From Liolophura sinensis (lineage: Eukaryota > Mollusca > Polyplacophora > Chitonida > Chitonidae), in NCBI RefSeq assembly GCF_032854445.1, contig NC_088299.1, positions 4,689,001-4,753,000 on the forward strand: a DNA stretch of 64,000 nt, in the 5' to 3' direction. The notes beneath the pieces are model-generated. The model was not told where the DNA came from, searched no databases, and worked only from the letters and a program-made list of their open reading frames with translations. A program made the translations under genes and the position numbers. Of this stretch, positions 49,601 through 61,791 are shown piece by piece. The stretch's first letter is position 1, and each line of letters begins with the position of its first letter.

Positions 49601-52600
49601 AACAATGCTCAAACAAAATGATAATACAACAAATAACTGAAACTTTTATTTATTTATTTTTTTTTGGATAGGTGGTTAACACCTACATGTATATAGCTCT
49701 GGTCAGATGTATGTCAATACATCATTTGATCATTAAAAAATTCGGACGTCTTGATTCTGTCCATTCTGATTTCAATTCTAACTGCCACAACCTTTACACT
49801 ATCTGAAAGTCAATGTTCATAAGTAGAGACATTAACCAAAACAAAATACTGTCGCATAACGAAAGGCTAAATGTCCCAAAAGCAATCACTTGCCACTATA
49901 ACTTCATCATCTCCATGGCAACAATGACAGTTGTCACAGAGTGTTTGTGCATGGCTTACCTCCCCTAAGTGGGCCATCGACTTGCCATACTCTCCTCGTA
50001 TTGCGTGGGCCGTGGCAAGGTTGTACTGCATCATAGCTTTGGCTTTAGACAAATCACGTGGTGTCCATGGATAGAAGAATCCTGGAGGTTCAAACAATTA
50101 CAAAAAGAGAAGAAAATATAATCAGGATATTAAAGGATAACACCTGCTTAATGGTGACATCTTCCAACCAAATATTGTTTCTGATTTTCATGCATAAATA
50201 GAAATGGACTGACAACTTTAACCTGTTTGAACATGTTGCTATAGGTATTCTCAAATTTGGCTATTGCCATTTCAACACATACAAAGGGACAACTTGCTAT
50301 TGATTAAACTTGAGTCAAGGATTTTAGGAGTCTGATAGTGAATTCGGTTCATGTACATATATTAAAAAAAAAACAACTATCCCAGTCAGCTCCTTCGTAT
50401 GCTTTATATCAAGCAATAACAGTTGCCAAGATGGTGCCATTTTCAAAAGATGTGACAGAAACCAGAATTGAAACTGTCTCCCAATTACAAAATATGAGCA
50501 TGAAACAACTGTTCAATTAAAGGGAAAGAAACTCAAAAATGAATTAAGCATTTGTAGAAAGTCTACTGAAAATTGTGTGTGAAAATACCTTTACAAGGTC
50601 ATGGATAACATACATTATCAACCTGTTACCCTACACAGTTCAAACATTTCATGTCTCTTAACTGAGTGAAAATATACAGAAAATTATAAGTAAAGGTATT
50701 TTCAGACACAGGTCTGTATCTTTCTCTCTACCTTTGAATTCTCCATTCTCAGACACTTCCTTCTCACCCTTGTCAGATCCCTTCTCCTTTTCCAGTTTTT
50801 CTTTAACAAGAAAGACAACATCAGGTTATGAAGAATGATGTATCATAGTGAGCTGTGAATGGAAATATTAAATATTGACGTCAGTCTTTACTACTTTCTG
50901 AAGTAAGCCCCTAATGTTTACTTGACCTTATCATAAGGGTGAAACATCCAATTTCAGTTTCAGAATTCTAATTAAGGGGTTACATATGAAGCCCTGACTT
51001 TACATTCTAGCCCCTCCTTGGATTCTTGGGGCCTCTGTGGCTCAGTTGGTTAGCGAGCTAGCGCAGCGTAATGACCCAGGAGCCTCTCACCAATGCGGTC
51101 ACTGTGAGTTCAAATCCAACTCCTGCTGGCTTCCTCTCTAGCTGTAAGTGGGAAGGTCTGCCAGCAACCTGTGGGTGATCGGTGGGATGGGTTTTCCATC
51201 GGGCTCCGCCTGGTTTCCTCCCACCATAATGCTGGCCTCCGTTGCATAAGGGGAAATATTCTTGAGTGCAGCGGAAAACACCAATCAAATAAATAAATAA
51301 ATCCATGGATTTGCAACTGACACTGTTGTCCACATCCCTTCATCCATACAATAACGCCTTTCGAAGAGAATAATCTGGTAAATGTACATATACTACCTGA
51401 AAAGCTTGACACATGTGCACAAGAACAAATTCAGCCAGGAGTCCGACATGAACTCAAGATCTACTCGTGATATATATGCTCTCAACTCATAACTTAATGG
51501 CAGGAATACAAATGTCTGATTAAGCACGGTGTGATTCAGGGTATTTTTGAACCTGTCTAAAGGGTTTGAGGGTCAGAAGTTTGGCATCCAAAATGATAAC
51601 ATCTTCATTCTTTTGCCTTATTTGCATAGGCAGAAATGGTGAAACGGATGCCTTTCCAGATCAAACGGATACCCAAAACTACTCAGCTGTATGAACACCT
51701 ATGAAGCTTATACCTTGCTCTGACTTGTGCTCTGGAGGAACCGTGCTGATGTCCATCACATTTTCCACGTTAAGGTGCTGGATAGCGTCTGCGATTCTGT
51801 CCACGTACACCAGCGCTTCCGCAATGTACATGTTACCCAGGTACCTACAGGTGTGTAACCATGAAAATATTTTTTAATGAAATTAAATTTTTGTTCTTTC
51901 CACGTTTTACACTTCCTTGACACATGAAAAGATATAATTTGTAATGGTATTATCATTCTTTAAATAATACAACTGTTTCACGCAGGTACAACATAATCCA
52001 CTGACAAAATTGGCACTTGGGTTTGTAAATAAATAAACCAGAATTTAGCTGCAAAAATATTGAGGTATAAACAACGCATAGCATAAAAAAAAAACCCTAT
52101 ATTTTCATAGGCTTCTTCAAATCCCTCCCCCCTCCCACCACCAAAAAATCTTACTTTTGAGCTCCTGATAGGCGTGGTTGTTTGAGTAAGTTCTCCGCCA
52201 AGTTGATGGCCAGGATGAAATCATGAAGGCATAGTGAAACGTAGGAAGCTGCACACAAGATAGAACACCTGCAGGTAGGAAGGGGACAGTCATACCCGTA
52301 AGACCATAGTTCCACCAGATGTTCTTAAAATTCTGTCTAACAATATTGCACTCTAACAGGCAAATACCCTGAATGACATAAAATTTCGCCCACAAAAGTG
52401 TACTTTCAGAGACTAATAAATGTCACACAATATTAATTTTGGTGTTGAAACTTATAATTTTCCACTAGAATATCATCCCAAATTCCAAGCAAACCTCAAA
52501 GCACCTTTCTAATGTCAATGCAACTATCCAAAACAGGAAATATCGGCGTGTAAGAAGTTTATGGTCATTTATGGTATGTCTAAAAAAATATCACTTTTGG

Positions 52601-55600
52601 TGTGGAAGCTGAAATATTTTGACCATGATATCATTTTACCTTCCAAACAAACCTCAATAAACCTTTCTAAGATCCACAGAACTTTCAAGGGAGATAAATG
52701 CTGTCAATCATAGGTTCTGAAAAGCTTTATTAACCACCAAAACTTAAGTTGCTGAAAAAAATGTTGTAAAATGAACAATACACAGGAAAAAAACATCTTG
52801 TGTTCTCAAGTTGTTTAAATTAATTGGATGGTAAATAAGGCAAAGGTAAGAAAAAGGTGACCTAAAAAGTGATAAGTTAATGTAAACAATACAAAGCTTT
52901 GAACAGAAACCCTTGCCATTGGAATTATTTGAATAATTCTGATTCAATAAAACACCAAATGAATAAAAACATTATTTAAATTTTGCAAACATATACTATG
53001 AGTTAAGTTTCATTTACTATTCTCTACAATTGTGTGACTCAGTCAATATATCACTCTTGACACCCAAAATGGACACATATTTATTGGTACTTTAGATGCT
53101 GATAGAAAATATACGATCTTAGGTATTAGCAAACTAATGGAATGAATGAATGACTATGGCTTTAACACACAAGTGGACGGTCAGTCAGTTTTTACTGTAC
53201 CTCAGGTTGGCGACTTCTGGCGGCCTCATGGGATTGGCAGGGGGAGCTGGCACCAAAACCACCTCAGGAGTTTTACTGTAATGAAACAAGAGAAAAATAA
53301 CACCATTGGTTTAAGAGTTAGAGAGGCTATACCTCAAAATGTGACAAAAAATATACTTAGAAATGGTAACGATGTACCAAAGAGCTCACATGTAGGAGTC
53401 ACATGAATGCAAAACTTCAGCTCAATACATGAAGTACTGAAATCGTGAAGTTGGTAATTTACGGTAATTAATACGCACACAGAGAATCAGCGACATCTGT
53501 GTGATAGTGCTTTACATGCATGTAAGACTTCAGCTCAATACATGAAGAACTGAAATCGTGAAGTTGGTAATTTACGGTAATTAATATGCACACAGAGAAT
53601 CAGCGACATCTGTGTGATTGTGCTTTACATGCATGTAAGACTTCAGGTCAATACATGCTGTACTTTTCATGATACCACCCCTAACACTCTGTTTAACTTG
53701 GATTCTAACATACAATACACTACGTCAAGAATTTGGTAATTCGCTGTATTTAATATCCACACACCATATCAACAATGGAATATCACCCTCGTGTTATTGT
53801 GCTCTACGTCTGTCCAAACTCTGAGCTCAATAAAAGTATTTTCTTTAACACTGCATTCCCTGTAACTGGATGCCAACCCCTACGCTCACGCTACAACATG
53901 TATTTTGCACCAGCGAGCCAGAAAACTGATCAAAAGCTAATCAAAACACATTTTCCTAATATTTCCTACATAAACCACAAGCACACAAGAAAAGATATAC
54001 CCTTTGATGGAATAAGTCCAAAACACAACAACATGAATCTACATTTTACCAGATGGAACAATATAAGGAGGTTATCAAAGTCAAGATTGGTCAATGAATT
54101 CATGCTTGTCTGGTCACAGTTACCTCCCCTCAGTCTGCTCATCTGGAGACACTGGGACAACCGTGGCTGGGTCGTCTGGCAAAAGAGCTAGGGCGTTCCT
54201 CAGACACAGGGCAGCGAACTCCAGGGTAGCCATTGGGATCGCTGCTGATTGGGTCCTGTAAATAAGAATCATAGAATTACCACAGTAAAACTGAATGGCG
54301 CAAGGAAAGTATTTGATTTTTGACCTCTTTTTGCCTGTTTTAAAGATGCTTATTCAAGCACATTCTGATAGCATTATTCTGTGTAGACTAACCAAAACCA
54401 TACTTTCTGTAAAAACCCTGTAATAGGCCAACCCAACCAATGTAGTTTTGTCTCCAAAATCAAAATTAAAAAGGTGCATAAATCATACTGAAATGTGATT
54501 TTTCCCATACGAAATGTTTTACAAATTAGGACGGCTATAATGGAAAAACCTGTGGTTGTTAACTTGGTGTAGATTTGAACGAACTGACAGACTGTAGCAC
54601 TTACCTGGGTACATAATTTTCAACTCCAGCTCCCAGGATAAGCTTACGGTGAATTCCACTCCCTACTGATCCTTTTACTGGTTCTAGACGTTTGGCTAAG
54701 GATCGATCTTCTTCATTGTTCTAAAAATCCACAAATATAATCTGCACATATCAACTGCAAGCTTACTTCATATAGCACATATCTGTGGATCATTCCCCAA
54801 AACCATCAGGCTGTCTTGGACTTAAGTCAGACCTGGTCTTAACTTCAAAACAGTTTACTGTTCTGAAATTGGGACTCATGGAATTGGATTTAGAAATTGG
54901 ATTTTATTTTAGAACCAAGGTTTATCTTAAACCTTCATGATGAAAATGAAAATTAGAGTTCAAGTTCAAATCTAAGTTGTGGGAAGGTCTGCCAGCAACC
55001 TGCGGATGGTTGTGGGTTTCCCTCTGGGCTGTGCCCGGTTTCAACCCACCATAATGCTGGCCGCCGTCGTATAAGTGAAATATTCTTGAGTACAGCGTAA
55101 AACACCAATCAAATAAATAAATAAATAAATCAAATCTAAGTTCAAAAATAATACTAATAATAAGTTAAGACCATTTGAAGTCAGACTTAAGTATTCATGA
55201 TCATGGTCTCTTCGTAAAGTATGGTGACACCAACTTTATTTTTTGTGCCGCCACTCAAAAAAAAAATCCAAAAATGGGATAAAATTAAAATTGAAAATCC
55301 ACCATTTTATTGTGTCTGATCACAATATTTTTAATGATTTTCCTATTTGTCAAGGCATTCAAATCACATAACAGGAACAATTCTACCTTACCCACAAATA
55401 AGATTATTTTTCCTTCCAACGACACTGGTAAAAGATCAACAAAAAGTTATTTATTTACTCAAGAATATTTCACTCATATCACGGCAGCCAGCATTATAGT
55501 GGGAGGAAACCGGGCTCGGGGGAAACCCACGACCATCTGCAGGTTTGAAACTGAACGTTAAACTGGTGTCAATGGATGAACTGTAGACTTACCGCCCTGT

Positions 55601-58600
55601 ACTCCATGATACAACACTCGGCTAATCTGAGCCACAGCCTGGGGTTGGTCTGGAATCTTTGTACAGCCTCAATCAGACAGTCAAATGCCGCCTCAGGTTT
55701 CCCACAATGCAACAACTCGATCCCTATGTTGTACATCAGCTCATGGTGGCGACTCGTGCACTGCAGCAAAGTCAGCTGACCTGATGCTGCTTTCCCTGTA
55801 AGAAAGATTAACACATTAGCAGAAAGATTATACTTCTGTTCATTTATCTATTTATTTGAATACTCTTTAACGGCACAGAATGTTTGGCTTATACAATGGC
55901 TATCAGTTTTATGGGTAGAGGTTTTAAGTGTCCAGCGTAAAACCTCCAACCTATGGCAAGTTACTGATGAACTTTCCCACATGAGACGCACGGATCATAA
56001 GCGCTCTATACTGAGTGAGTGAGTGCTTGGGGTTTAATGTCATACTTAACAATTTTTCAGTCATATGACAATGAAGGAGTGCATGTAATGTGCCTCATTG
56101 TTGCATGACAGATTTCCACCGCTCTTTTATCTGGTGCTGCTTCACTGAGACGCCTTACTGTAGGCAAGTAAGCCGCCCACCCATCAACAATGATCTTCAA
56201 CAAATGTTAACGGACTGTGAAAATGGCCCTATGAGTTTTGCTGACCGCTTATTGTCACCACTAATGGCGAGAAAGCAGAAGAGACTATGCATACCAGTCT
56301 CACACCTATGCGAAGTTAATAATCGGCTTAAAACATGCATGAAATATGTGCATTTCAGGATTTGCCATTTTCAAAACCTTCTGACCATTAATGGAAACTA
56401 TGCATAAAATAGAGGAACAGTTTTGAGAAATACAATCTTTTTTCCCCAAAGTGAATTTTTTTCTTTGTTCTTTCATTTTTCATTTTTTGGACTTTATTTT
56501 CAATATTTACCACAAAACATAAACTGCACTCAAGGGTTGCTTTTCATGTAATCCTGAACATCTTTATACATTTTTGAACAACTTTTTGGACAGCCTTTGT
56601 ACCTGACTCCGACTTGGTTGATTCTTTAATGACGTTCTCATTGCTGTTGATGGCCTTGCGAAAATAGAAGGCACCCAAGTGGTGTTTTCTCATGTGAAAA
56701 TGTGTACAGCCGAGATTGTTGAAGTACATAACTGGCAGGGACTCTCCACTAGCTGTCAACTCCTGGGTCTGAGGGGTAGAGCCCAGGATTTTGTTGGCTT
56801 TCCGGAAATTACCGCGGATATATTCAAAATTGCTCCTCAGGTATCCGAAGGATGTTGACTGCAGAAAAGGACAGAAATGGATTCAGAATAGCCACAAGCT
56901 ACCTCGATTAAAGGAAAAGGAAAACCATTTTTGAAAATACTATATTTCACCCAAATTGAAAAATTCTGTTTGATTTAGCCACATTATACGGTGACCTCAG
57001 AGTGTTTTATGAAGTTTGATTAGTTAGTTATCAGAAACAGAACTGACATGCTCTGAGTGTCATGGCAACAAAACACTGCGTAAATTACATATTATGCTTG
57101 TTAAGACTATACCCAGTGTCAGTCAGCATTATGGTGGGAGGAAACCGGGTAAAGGAAATGTGAGGGGTGAGGGAGTGGGGGAACCCACAACCTGCACCTG
57201 AAGAGGAAACCAGCATGAGCTGGATTTGAACTCACAGTGACCCCATTGGTGACAGGCTCAAGGGTCATAGTAATGCACAAGCTTGCTAACCACTCTGACC
57301 TAGAGGCCTCAAATTAAGTTCGTAAAATTCTAGTTCTTACTGATGACACAGCATTCACCAAGGATTTGATCTCTCTCTTACAGGACTTCAATGACTTCAC
57401 CATCAAGTAACACCTGGCTTTATACTGTCAACAACAACGAAAATGAGAGAATATGATCAATGTGCAGTCACAAGCTGCAAATGCATGCACATTTTAAAAA
57501 TGCACTTCACAAACACGAAGAACAAAGTATAATATCACCACCTTATACAGCTGCTTGTTGCAGCTAACCACGCAAAATTTCAACAAACGTCACTACGAAT
57601 CAATGATATGGCTTATTGTCACTTCAGCAATATTTCAGCCATATCGTGGCGATAAGTAAAAAGGAAACACTAATGAATATGCAAGGGGGCTAAGCTTTTT
57701 TAATTAAAAAAAGATTTTTTTCATCAACAAAAAATCTTAAACAGGCTGAAATATACATGGACATATAATTGAATGGATAACTTGATAGCTGTCCAGAATC
57801 TTTCATTAAGAGTTAACAAAGGTGAAAAAAAAAGACAAAAGGGTCTTTGTATTCTGCATGTTCAGTTAAAATTCATTAACATTTTTTAGTCAAAAACAAC
57901 TTTTCTGGAATGAAATAGATTATTTGGCAATAAAAAAAAAATCCAAAACCAAAACAGAGAATTACTAACTTGACTAATACGAATTTTTGTTGCATCATTG
58001 ATATCTACATCTTCTGGAGAATCCCCTTTATCTCGGCTGTTCTCTTTACTGTCCTTACTCCCTTCCTTTTCCAGCAAGGATCCTCCAGCAGCTGCTCCTG
58101 ACTTACCACCATTAAATAATGCTTTCTCCATGTAAGCTAGCATTCCGATGCCCTTCTCAGGCTACAAAGTACAAATGTATTTATTTATTCATTTCATTTT
58201 TGTTTAACATTAAACATTTTTCACTTGCATGATACAGTGGCCAGTTTTATAGGTGTAGGCAAATACAAAATATAAAAACAGGCTGATGAAGATAATTTCA
58301 TAAGCAAATACAATGGAATGAAATGTTTCAAAAATTTTTAATATTTAAGTTTACTTTCTTTAAATAAAAATCCTAATACATATAACAATATTTTGTTACT
58401 TTCTTTTTTCATTTAGGCTTGGACAAACCACTGTGGATTTATGGATAGTTGACCACAAATGTACAGTTCACTCTTACATTACCCAACAATTAGTAACATG
58501 TAACATCTCTTAGTGACTTGTCCATAACACAAGAATGAGAAACTCGGGCGAAAAGAGTTGGTGAAACATATACTACATGTTCCTTACTTCTTCAACCTTT

Positions 58601-61600
58601 TCAAACACCTCACCAACCAATATTTTGAAACATTCTGAGATGGGGTGTAGCGAAATAATTTCCACAGTTTTATGACGCATTCCTCTATAGTGTCATTTTC
58701 ATACTAAGTGTCATTTTCATAATAAATGGATGATTTAAGTCCACTGAAAAAAGTGCTTCAGTGATTGACAAGATTAATGATTTACAGTAGGCATTCCCTC
58801 CAAAAACTAGCTGGGATTTGCAGATCTCCTATACAATTAAGTAGACAATGTCATCGCTCAATCAATGTTGTGATGTTGTGCAGTAGTTCCTCTAACATTC
58901 AAGTTTATGCTAGCTGTGTATTAGATTTCATCACGTACCAGCTTTCACTGTTCGCTAACTCCATCTTTAACCATGTGCCAGATTTATCTGTGTTCCAGCT
59001 TTCCTGTGTGCTAGATTTATCTGTGTTCCAGCTTTCAATGTGTGCTAGATTTATCAGTGTGCCAGCTTTCACAGTGTGCTATAATTCATCTGTGTTCCAT
59101 CTTTAGCCGTGTGCTAGATTTATCAGTGTGCCAGCTTTCACAGTGTGCTAAAATTCATTTGTGTTCCATCTTTAACTGTGTGGCATCTTTAATTGTGTGT
59201 TACATTATTCTGTGTGCCAGCTTTCACTGTTTTAGTTTTAACTGTGTGCTAGCTATCTCTTTGATAGCTTTAAAGGATATATGAAAAGGTGCTATAAAAC
59301 AGATTATAGTATGGTTTTAAGAAAAATGAAAAAAAATTCATCTGTGAGGCATATTTTATATTTAATAACCACTTTATTTTATGCATATTTTCTGTGAATG
59401 ATTGTAAAATATTCAGAAATGACGTCATCAATGAAAATACTGGGAATACCGCACCAGGTTAACCCTCTCAGGGCGGGCTCTTCCAAACAACATAGTTATT
59501 TTGATAGCTTCCACCACTGACAGCTATCACCACTGACATCACCACAGCAGGCTACTTAATTTACGGACCAAACACTCAAGCCTTAGGAATACTATAGTTT
59601 AAACCCATTTTCATGCCTCAAGAAGAAGCTAAGAAACATTTGTGTACTTTTCGGTATACAGTCCCTATCAAGAAACAAAAAAAGTTATGCTTTAATTGCA
59701 TCATAGGTTTATCTCTCACCTGGTTTGTGCAAAGATACAACTCTACCAGCAGAAACATCACCTTTTTGGCCAAGCTTTCTTCTGGAAGCATAAAAACATA
59801 TCTTTGGGTTAGACATTCTGGGCGATAATCATGAAGCAATCAAAATGAACTGCACTTCCATGTGTGTACATGTATTTTCCTAAGTCATAATGCGTATTAT
59901 GAAACTGCATGAAATTTCAGCCCATATACAGGATCATTTAATACTCAACTTCTCTCTCTTTCCCACAAAACTTAACAGTTCTAAAAGAAAAGAAATTCTC
60001 TGGACATTTTATACTGGAAATGAACGCTACCTGTACTCTCTAAAACAATATGCTTCATTCAATTATTAGATTTCTTTTATTTTTGGTGGGGGGTGGGGGG
60101 AGCAATTTTTTGTTGAGAAACTAACAGGCTCTAAAGGTAGAAAAATAAGCCATGACACAAAGGTTACCTGTACATAGCGGCCTTTTGTAGCTGACATGTG
60201 GCAGTAGTTACATGCGGTGAATACGGAAGGCTCACAATATTACAAGATTGTAAGGCTAAACGGAAGTCAGTAAAATACATACAGTGCCTTATACACGATC
60301 ACTGCAACTGACACACCTAAAAAATTTTAGAAAACCATTTTCAGGACATAAGTACATGTACTTACCCAAAGGTTCAATGAACTGGAAGAGCTTGTCCACG
60401 ATGGTGAGTGACGCTCTATACTGATGAAGCCTGTACAGTAACACAGCCTGATTGTAGTAAATAATACCATGGTCCACATCCTCTACACTCTCAGCATTTT
60501 CTGATGGAATATGAGACTGCCAAGTAAACAATTTACACATTTACATGAAGGTGAATTTCACAACTTTATTTACTGAGAAAAAAGTGTTATGCTGGCTTCC
60601 TCTCCGGCCGTACGTAGGAAGGTCTGCCATCAACCTGCGGATGATCGTGGGTTTCCCCCAGGCTCTGCTCGTCTCCTCCCACCATAATGCTGGTTGCCGT
60701 CGTATCAGTGAAATATTCTTGAGTGTGGCGTAAAACACCAATCAAATAAATAAATAAATAAATAAATAAACCAGGAGACAGGACACTGCAATCTCTCCCA
60801 ACATATGCATAAAACACCAATCAAATAAATCGAATAAATCAATACCTAAATCCATCACTGCCAGTTCTGTGTGAAGTAAAGTAGGATTTCAAATCGGAGA
60901 ATCCTATTACACTCCCACAAATAACGCACTCCTGAGACTAAGTCCAGGTCAAGGTGTATTGGCATGACACACCTGACAAAGGGGAGAATGAATTTAGGTG
61001 TGCTATAAATAAACACATACAGTCTCTTGCAAGGAGTGACATACCACACTGTAACACCCGCACAAAAACAAAAATGAAAGCCTGTTCACTGAGAAGTTTT
61101 CACAGAAGTAAAAAGGCTCCATATTTTTAAACATTGTTCTCACATTTGGTAAGCTTCTTGTTTAAGGAGAGTTTTCAGTTTTCAAAATTCTACAGTACTG
61201 TGTCCATTAATGCCTTTCATGGAATAATTTTCTGAAGATGGATTTTTAAACGTATATTTAGTGTGAGTAATAAATACTAAGGGCATAAATTAAATGAAAA
61301 GGTTGCATTCCATAAATACTGTTCTCGCAAAAGGCCAAATGATAATCAACCTGGCATGAAACGCGAACATTATCCTTTAATTATATGATTTTTGATTAAC
61401 ACACTACACAGGCATTTTGCACATATATCATAGACAACAGTTTCATTCCTAGAGGACAAAAGCCCTTCACTGGGTTCACACCACAGGTTTAACAATATGA
61501 ACTCACCAACTGACAGACTTTGCTCAAGGCTTGTCGAAACTCTGCTGTTTTACAAAACTTTGAGCTGTAAAACTCTGTCACAGCTTTGTTGTGCACCACT

Positions 61601-61791
61601 TTGGGGTCATTTGACCTTTGACTCAAAAGTTTGTTTATTGTTTGGCTGCACTGTTCATACTGTGCCTTGTCAAACTCCTGCATCGCTTGATTGGCCACCT
61701 CCCTCTGGTGTTCAGTGACAGGTGGTAGAGAAGGGGCAGGCAACTCCTGCTTCTCAGTCTGATCATCTTGCTTCTGCAGGTCTGCCATCAT
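46628..61791 (-). CDS. CNOT10: CCR4-NOT transcription complex subunit 10
   Basis: TPR-type scaffold subunit of the cytoplasmic CCR4-NOT deadenylase; in the family it pairs with CNOT11 on the CNOT1 N-terminus. Coding exons in transcript order: 61791-61507, 60516-60366, 59781-59720, 58161-57970, 57424-57341, 56858-56603, 55795-55593, 54720-54605, 54255-54124, 53275-53201, 52268-52155, 51844-51714, 50800-50732, 50081-49960, 48517-48445, 46773-46628. Every intron is GT-AG and the phases agree throughout, giving 736 residues (human about 744). Conserved stretches I recognise: YYNQAVLLY (exon 2), FNNLGCTHF (6), NPRLWLRLAECC (7), EFAALCLRNAL (9), AKAMMQYNLA (14). Exons 4 and 13 encode charged low-complexity linkers. 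The start is ATG-ATG at 61791; an acceptor-like TTTCAG at 61812-61817 suggests a 5' UTR intron. Introns hold several SINEs and tandem repeats. Exon limits were read by eye. Confidence 0.95.
46945..46981 (+). repeat. G-rich tract
   Basis: Runs of G (GGGTGTGGTGGGGGGAGGGG and following) in the last CNOT10 intron, with four or more G-runs able in principle to form a G-quadruplex on the plus strand. The CNOT10 RNA carries the C-rich complement. Confidence 0.6.
48558..48598 (+). mobile_element. SINE-C fragment, left half (split by SINE-A)
   Basis: ATTTTAATTAAACACCATAC, then CAATTTCTCACTCG, resembling the start of a third repeat family seen at 55837 and 58168. It continues at 48889 after an inserted SINE-A. 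Confidence 0.5.
48599..48877 (-). mobile_element. Full-length SINE-A in CNOT10 intron 14 (minus)
   Basis: Tail at left, complete core, and head at right ending 'GCTAACCAACTGAGCCATGG' then AGGCCCC (A box on the minus strand TGGCTCAGTTGG). Flanks TTTCTCACTCG (48588) and TTTTTCACTCC (48878) match at 9 of 11 bases and suggest a decayed target-site duplication. Being opposite to plus-strand genes, it is sense with CNOT10. Confidence 0.93.
48889..48985 (+). mobile_element. SINE-C fragment, right half
   Basis: 'GGGTGGAGGAGGCTGGAAGT' and 'GGCAAATTACTGAAGAACAT' match the third family at 55837-55984 ('GGCAAGTTACTGATGAACTT'). Confidence 0.55.
49128..49187 (+). repeat. Inverted repeat, left arm
   Basis: TTTATGCACCTTTTTCATTT, then GGAGACAAAACTACATTGGT and TGGGCTGGCC. 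Its near reverse complement is at 54424-54484. Both lie in CNOT10 introns (14 and 8). Confidence 0.75.
51028..51302 (+). mobile_element. Full-length SINE-A in CNOT10 intron 12 (plus)
   Basis: Head GGGGCCTCTGTGGCTCAGTT at the left, core with a small expansion near 51175, (AAAT)n tail. CCTTGGATTC (51016) and CCATGGATTT (51303) flank it, an 8 of 10 match suggesting an aged target-site duplication. It is antisense to CNOT10. Confidence 0.93.
52437..52705. repeat. ~158-bp diverged tandem duplication
   Basis: Two diverged copies in CNOT10 intron 10 share 'TTTTGGTGT', 'ATATCAT', 'CAAACCTCAA' and 'CCTTTCTAA', with a period of about 158 bp. Confidence 0.5.
53405..53840. repeat. 113-bp tandem repeat in CNOT10 intron 9
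   Basis: Two nearly identical 113-bp units (ACTTCAGCTCAATACATGAA, then CGTGAAGTTGGTAATTTACG and CAGCGACATCTGTGTGAT) at about 53414 and 53527, followed by a diverged third copy to about 53840. The 138-codon open frame at 53775-54191 overlaps the diverged copy and exon 9 and is not supported. Confidence 0.9.
54424..54484 (-). repeat. Inverted repeat, right arm
   Basis: Reverse complement of 49128-49187 with a few differences. Located in CNOT10 intron 8. Confidence 0.75.
54979..55129 (+). mobile_element. 5'-truncated SINE-A with perfect 13-bp duplication
   Basis: Begins at 'GTGGGAAGGTCTGCCAGCAA' and runs through the core to an (AAAT)n tail; no tRNA-like head. TCAAATCTAAGTT occurs at 54966-54978 and 55130-55142 without mismatch. 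Lies in CNOT10 intron 7. Confidence 0.93.
55448..55545 (-). mobile_element. SINE-A fragment (minus)
   Basis: TTATTTATTTACTCAAGAAT and a core to 'ACGACCATCTGCAGGTTT', with internal deletions. Lies in CNOT10 intron 7, opposite to the copy at 54979. Confidence 0.82.
55837..55984 (+). mobile_element. SINE-C copy
   Basis: Third dispersed family: 'TCTATTTATTTGAATACTCT', 'GGCTATCAGTTTTATGGGTA', 'CTATGGCAAGTTACTGATGA', 'ACTTTCCCACATGAG'. Other fragments are at 48558-48985 and 58168-58255. No tRNA head was identified, so the class is tentative. Confidence 0.55.
56010..56190 (-). mobile_element. SINE-B fragment
   Basis: GAGTGAGTGAGTGCTTGGGG, then 'TTCAGTCATATGACAATGAA' and 'GGCAAGTAAGCCGCCCACC'. Cut off before the tRNA-like head. 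Lies in CNOT10 intron 6. Confidence 0.82.
57115..57311 (-). mobile_element. SINE-A copy lacking the tail (minus)
   Basis: 'GTCAGCATTATGGTGGGAGG', a diverged core with a G-rich insertion, and a head ending 'GCTAACCACTCTGACCTAGA' then GGCCTC. Sits in CNOT10 intron 5, ending just before exon 5. Confidence 0.82.
58168..58255 (+). mobile_element. SINE-C fragment
   Basis: 'TGTATTTATTTATTCATTTC', 'TTTTTCACTTGCATGATACA', 'GTGGCCAGTTTTATAGGTG'. Lies in CNOT10 intron 3, just beyond the exon 4 boundary. Confidence 0.5.
58905..59270. repeat. ~31-bp minisatellite in CNOT10 intron 3
   Basis: About 10 imperfect units of GTGTGCTAGATTTATCTGTG and TTCCAGCTTTCA. The plus-strand open frames here are artefacts. 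Confidence 0.85.
60588..60770 (+). mobile_element. SINE-A copy lacking the head (plus)
   Basis: Begins 'TATGCTGGCTTCCTCTCCGG' and has a complete core and an (AAAT)n tail. A second tail scrap (CATAAAACACCAATCAAATA) follows at 60808-60840. Lies in CNOT10 intron 1. Confidence 0.92.
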
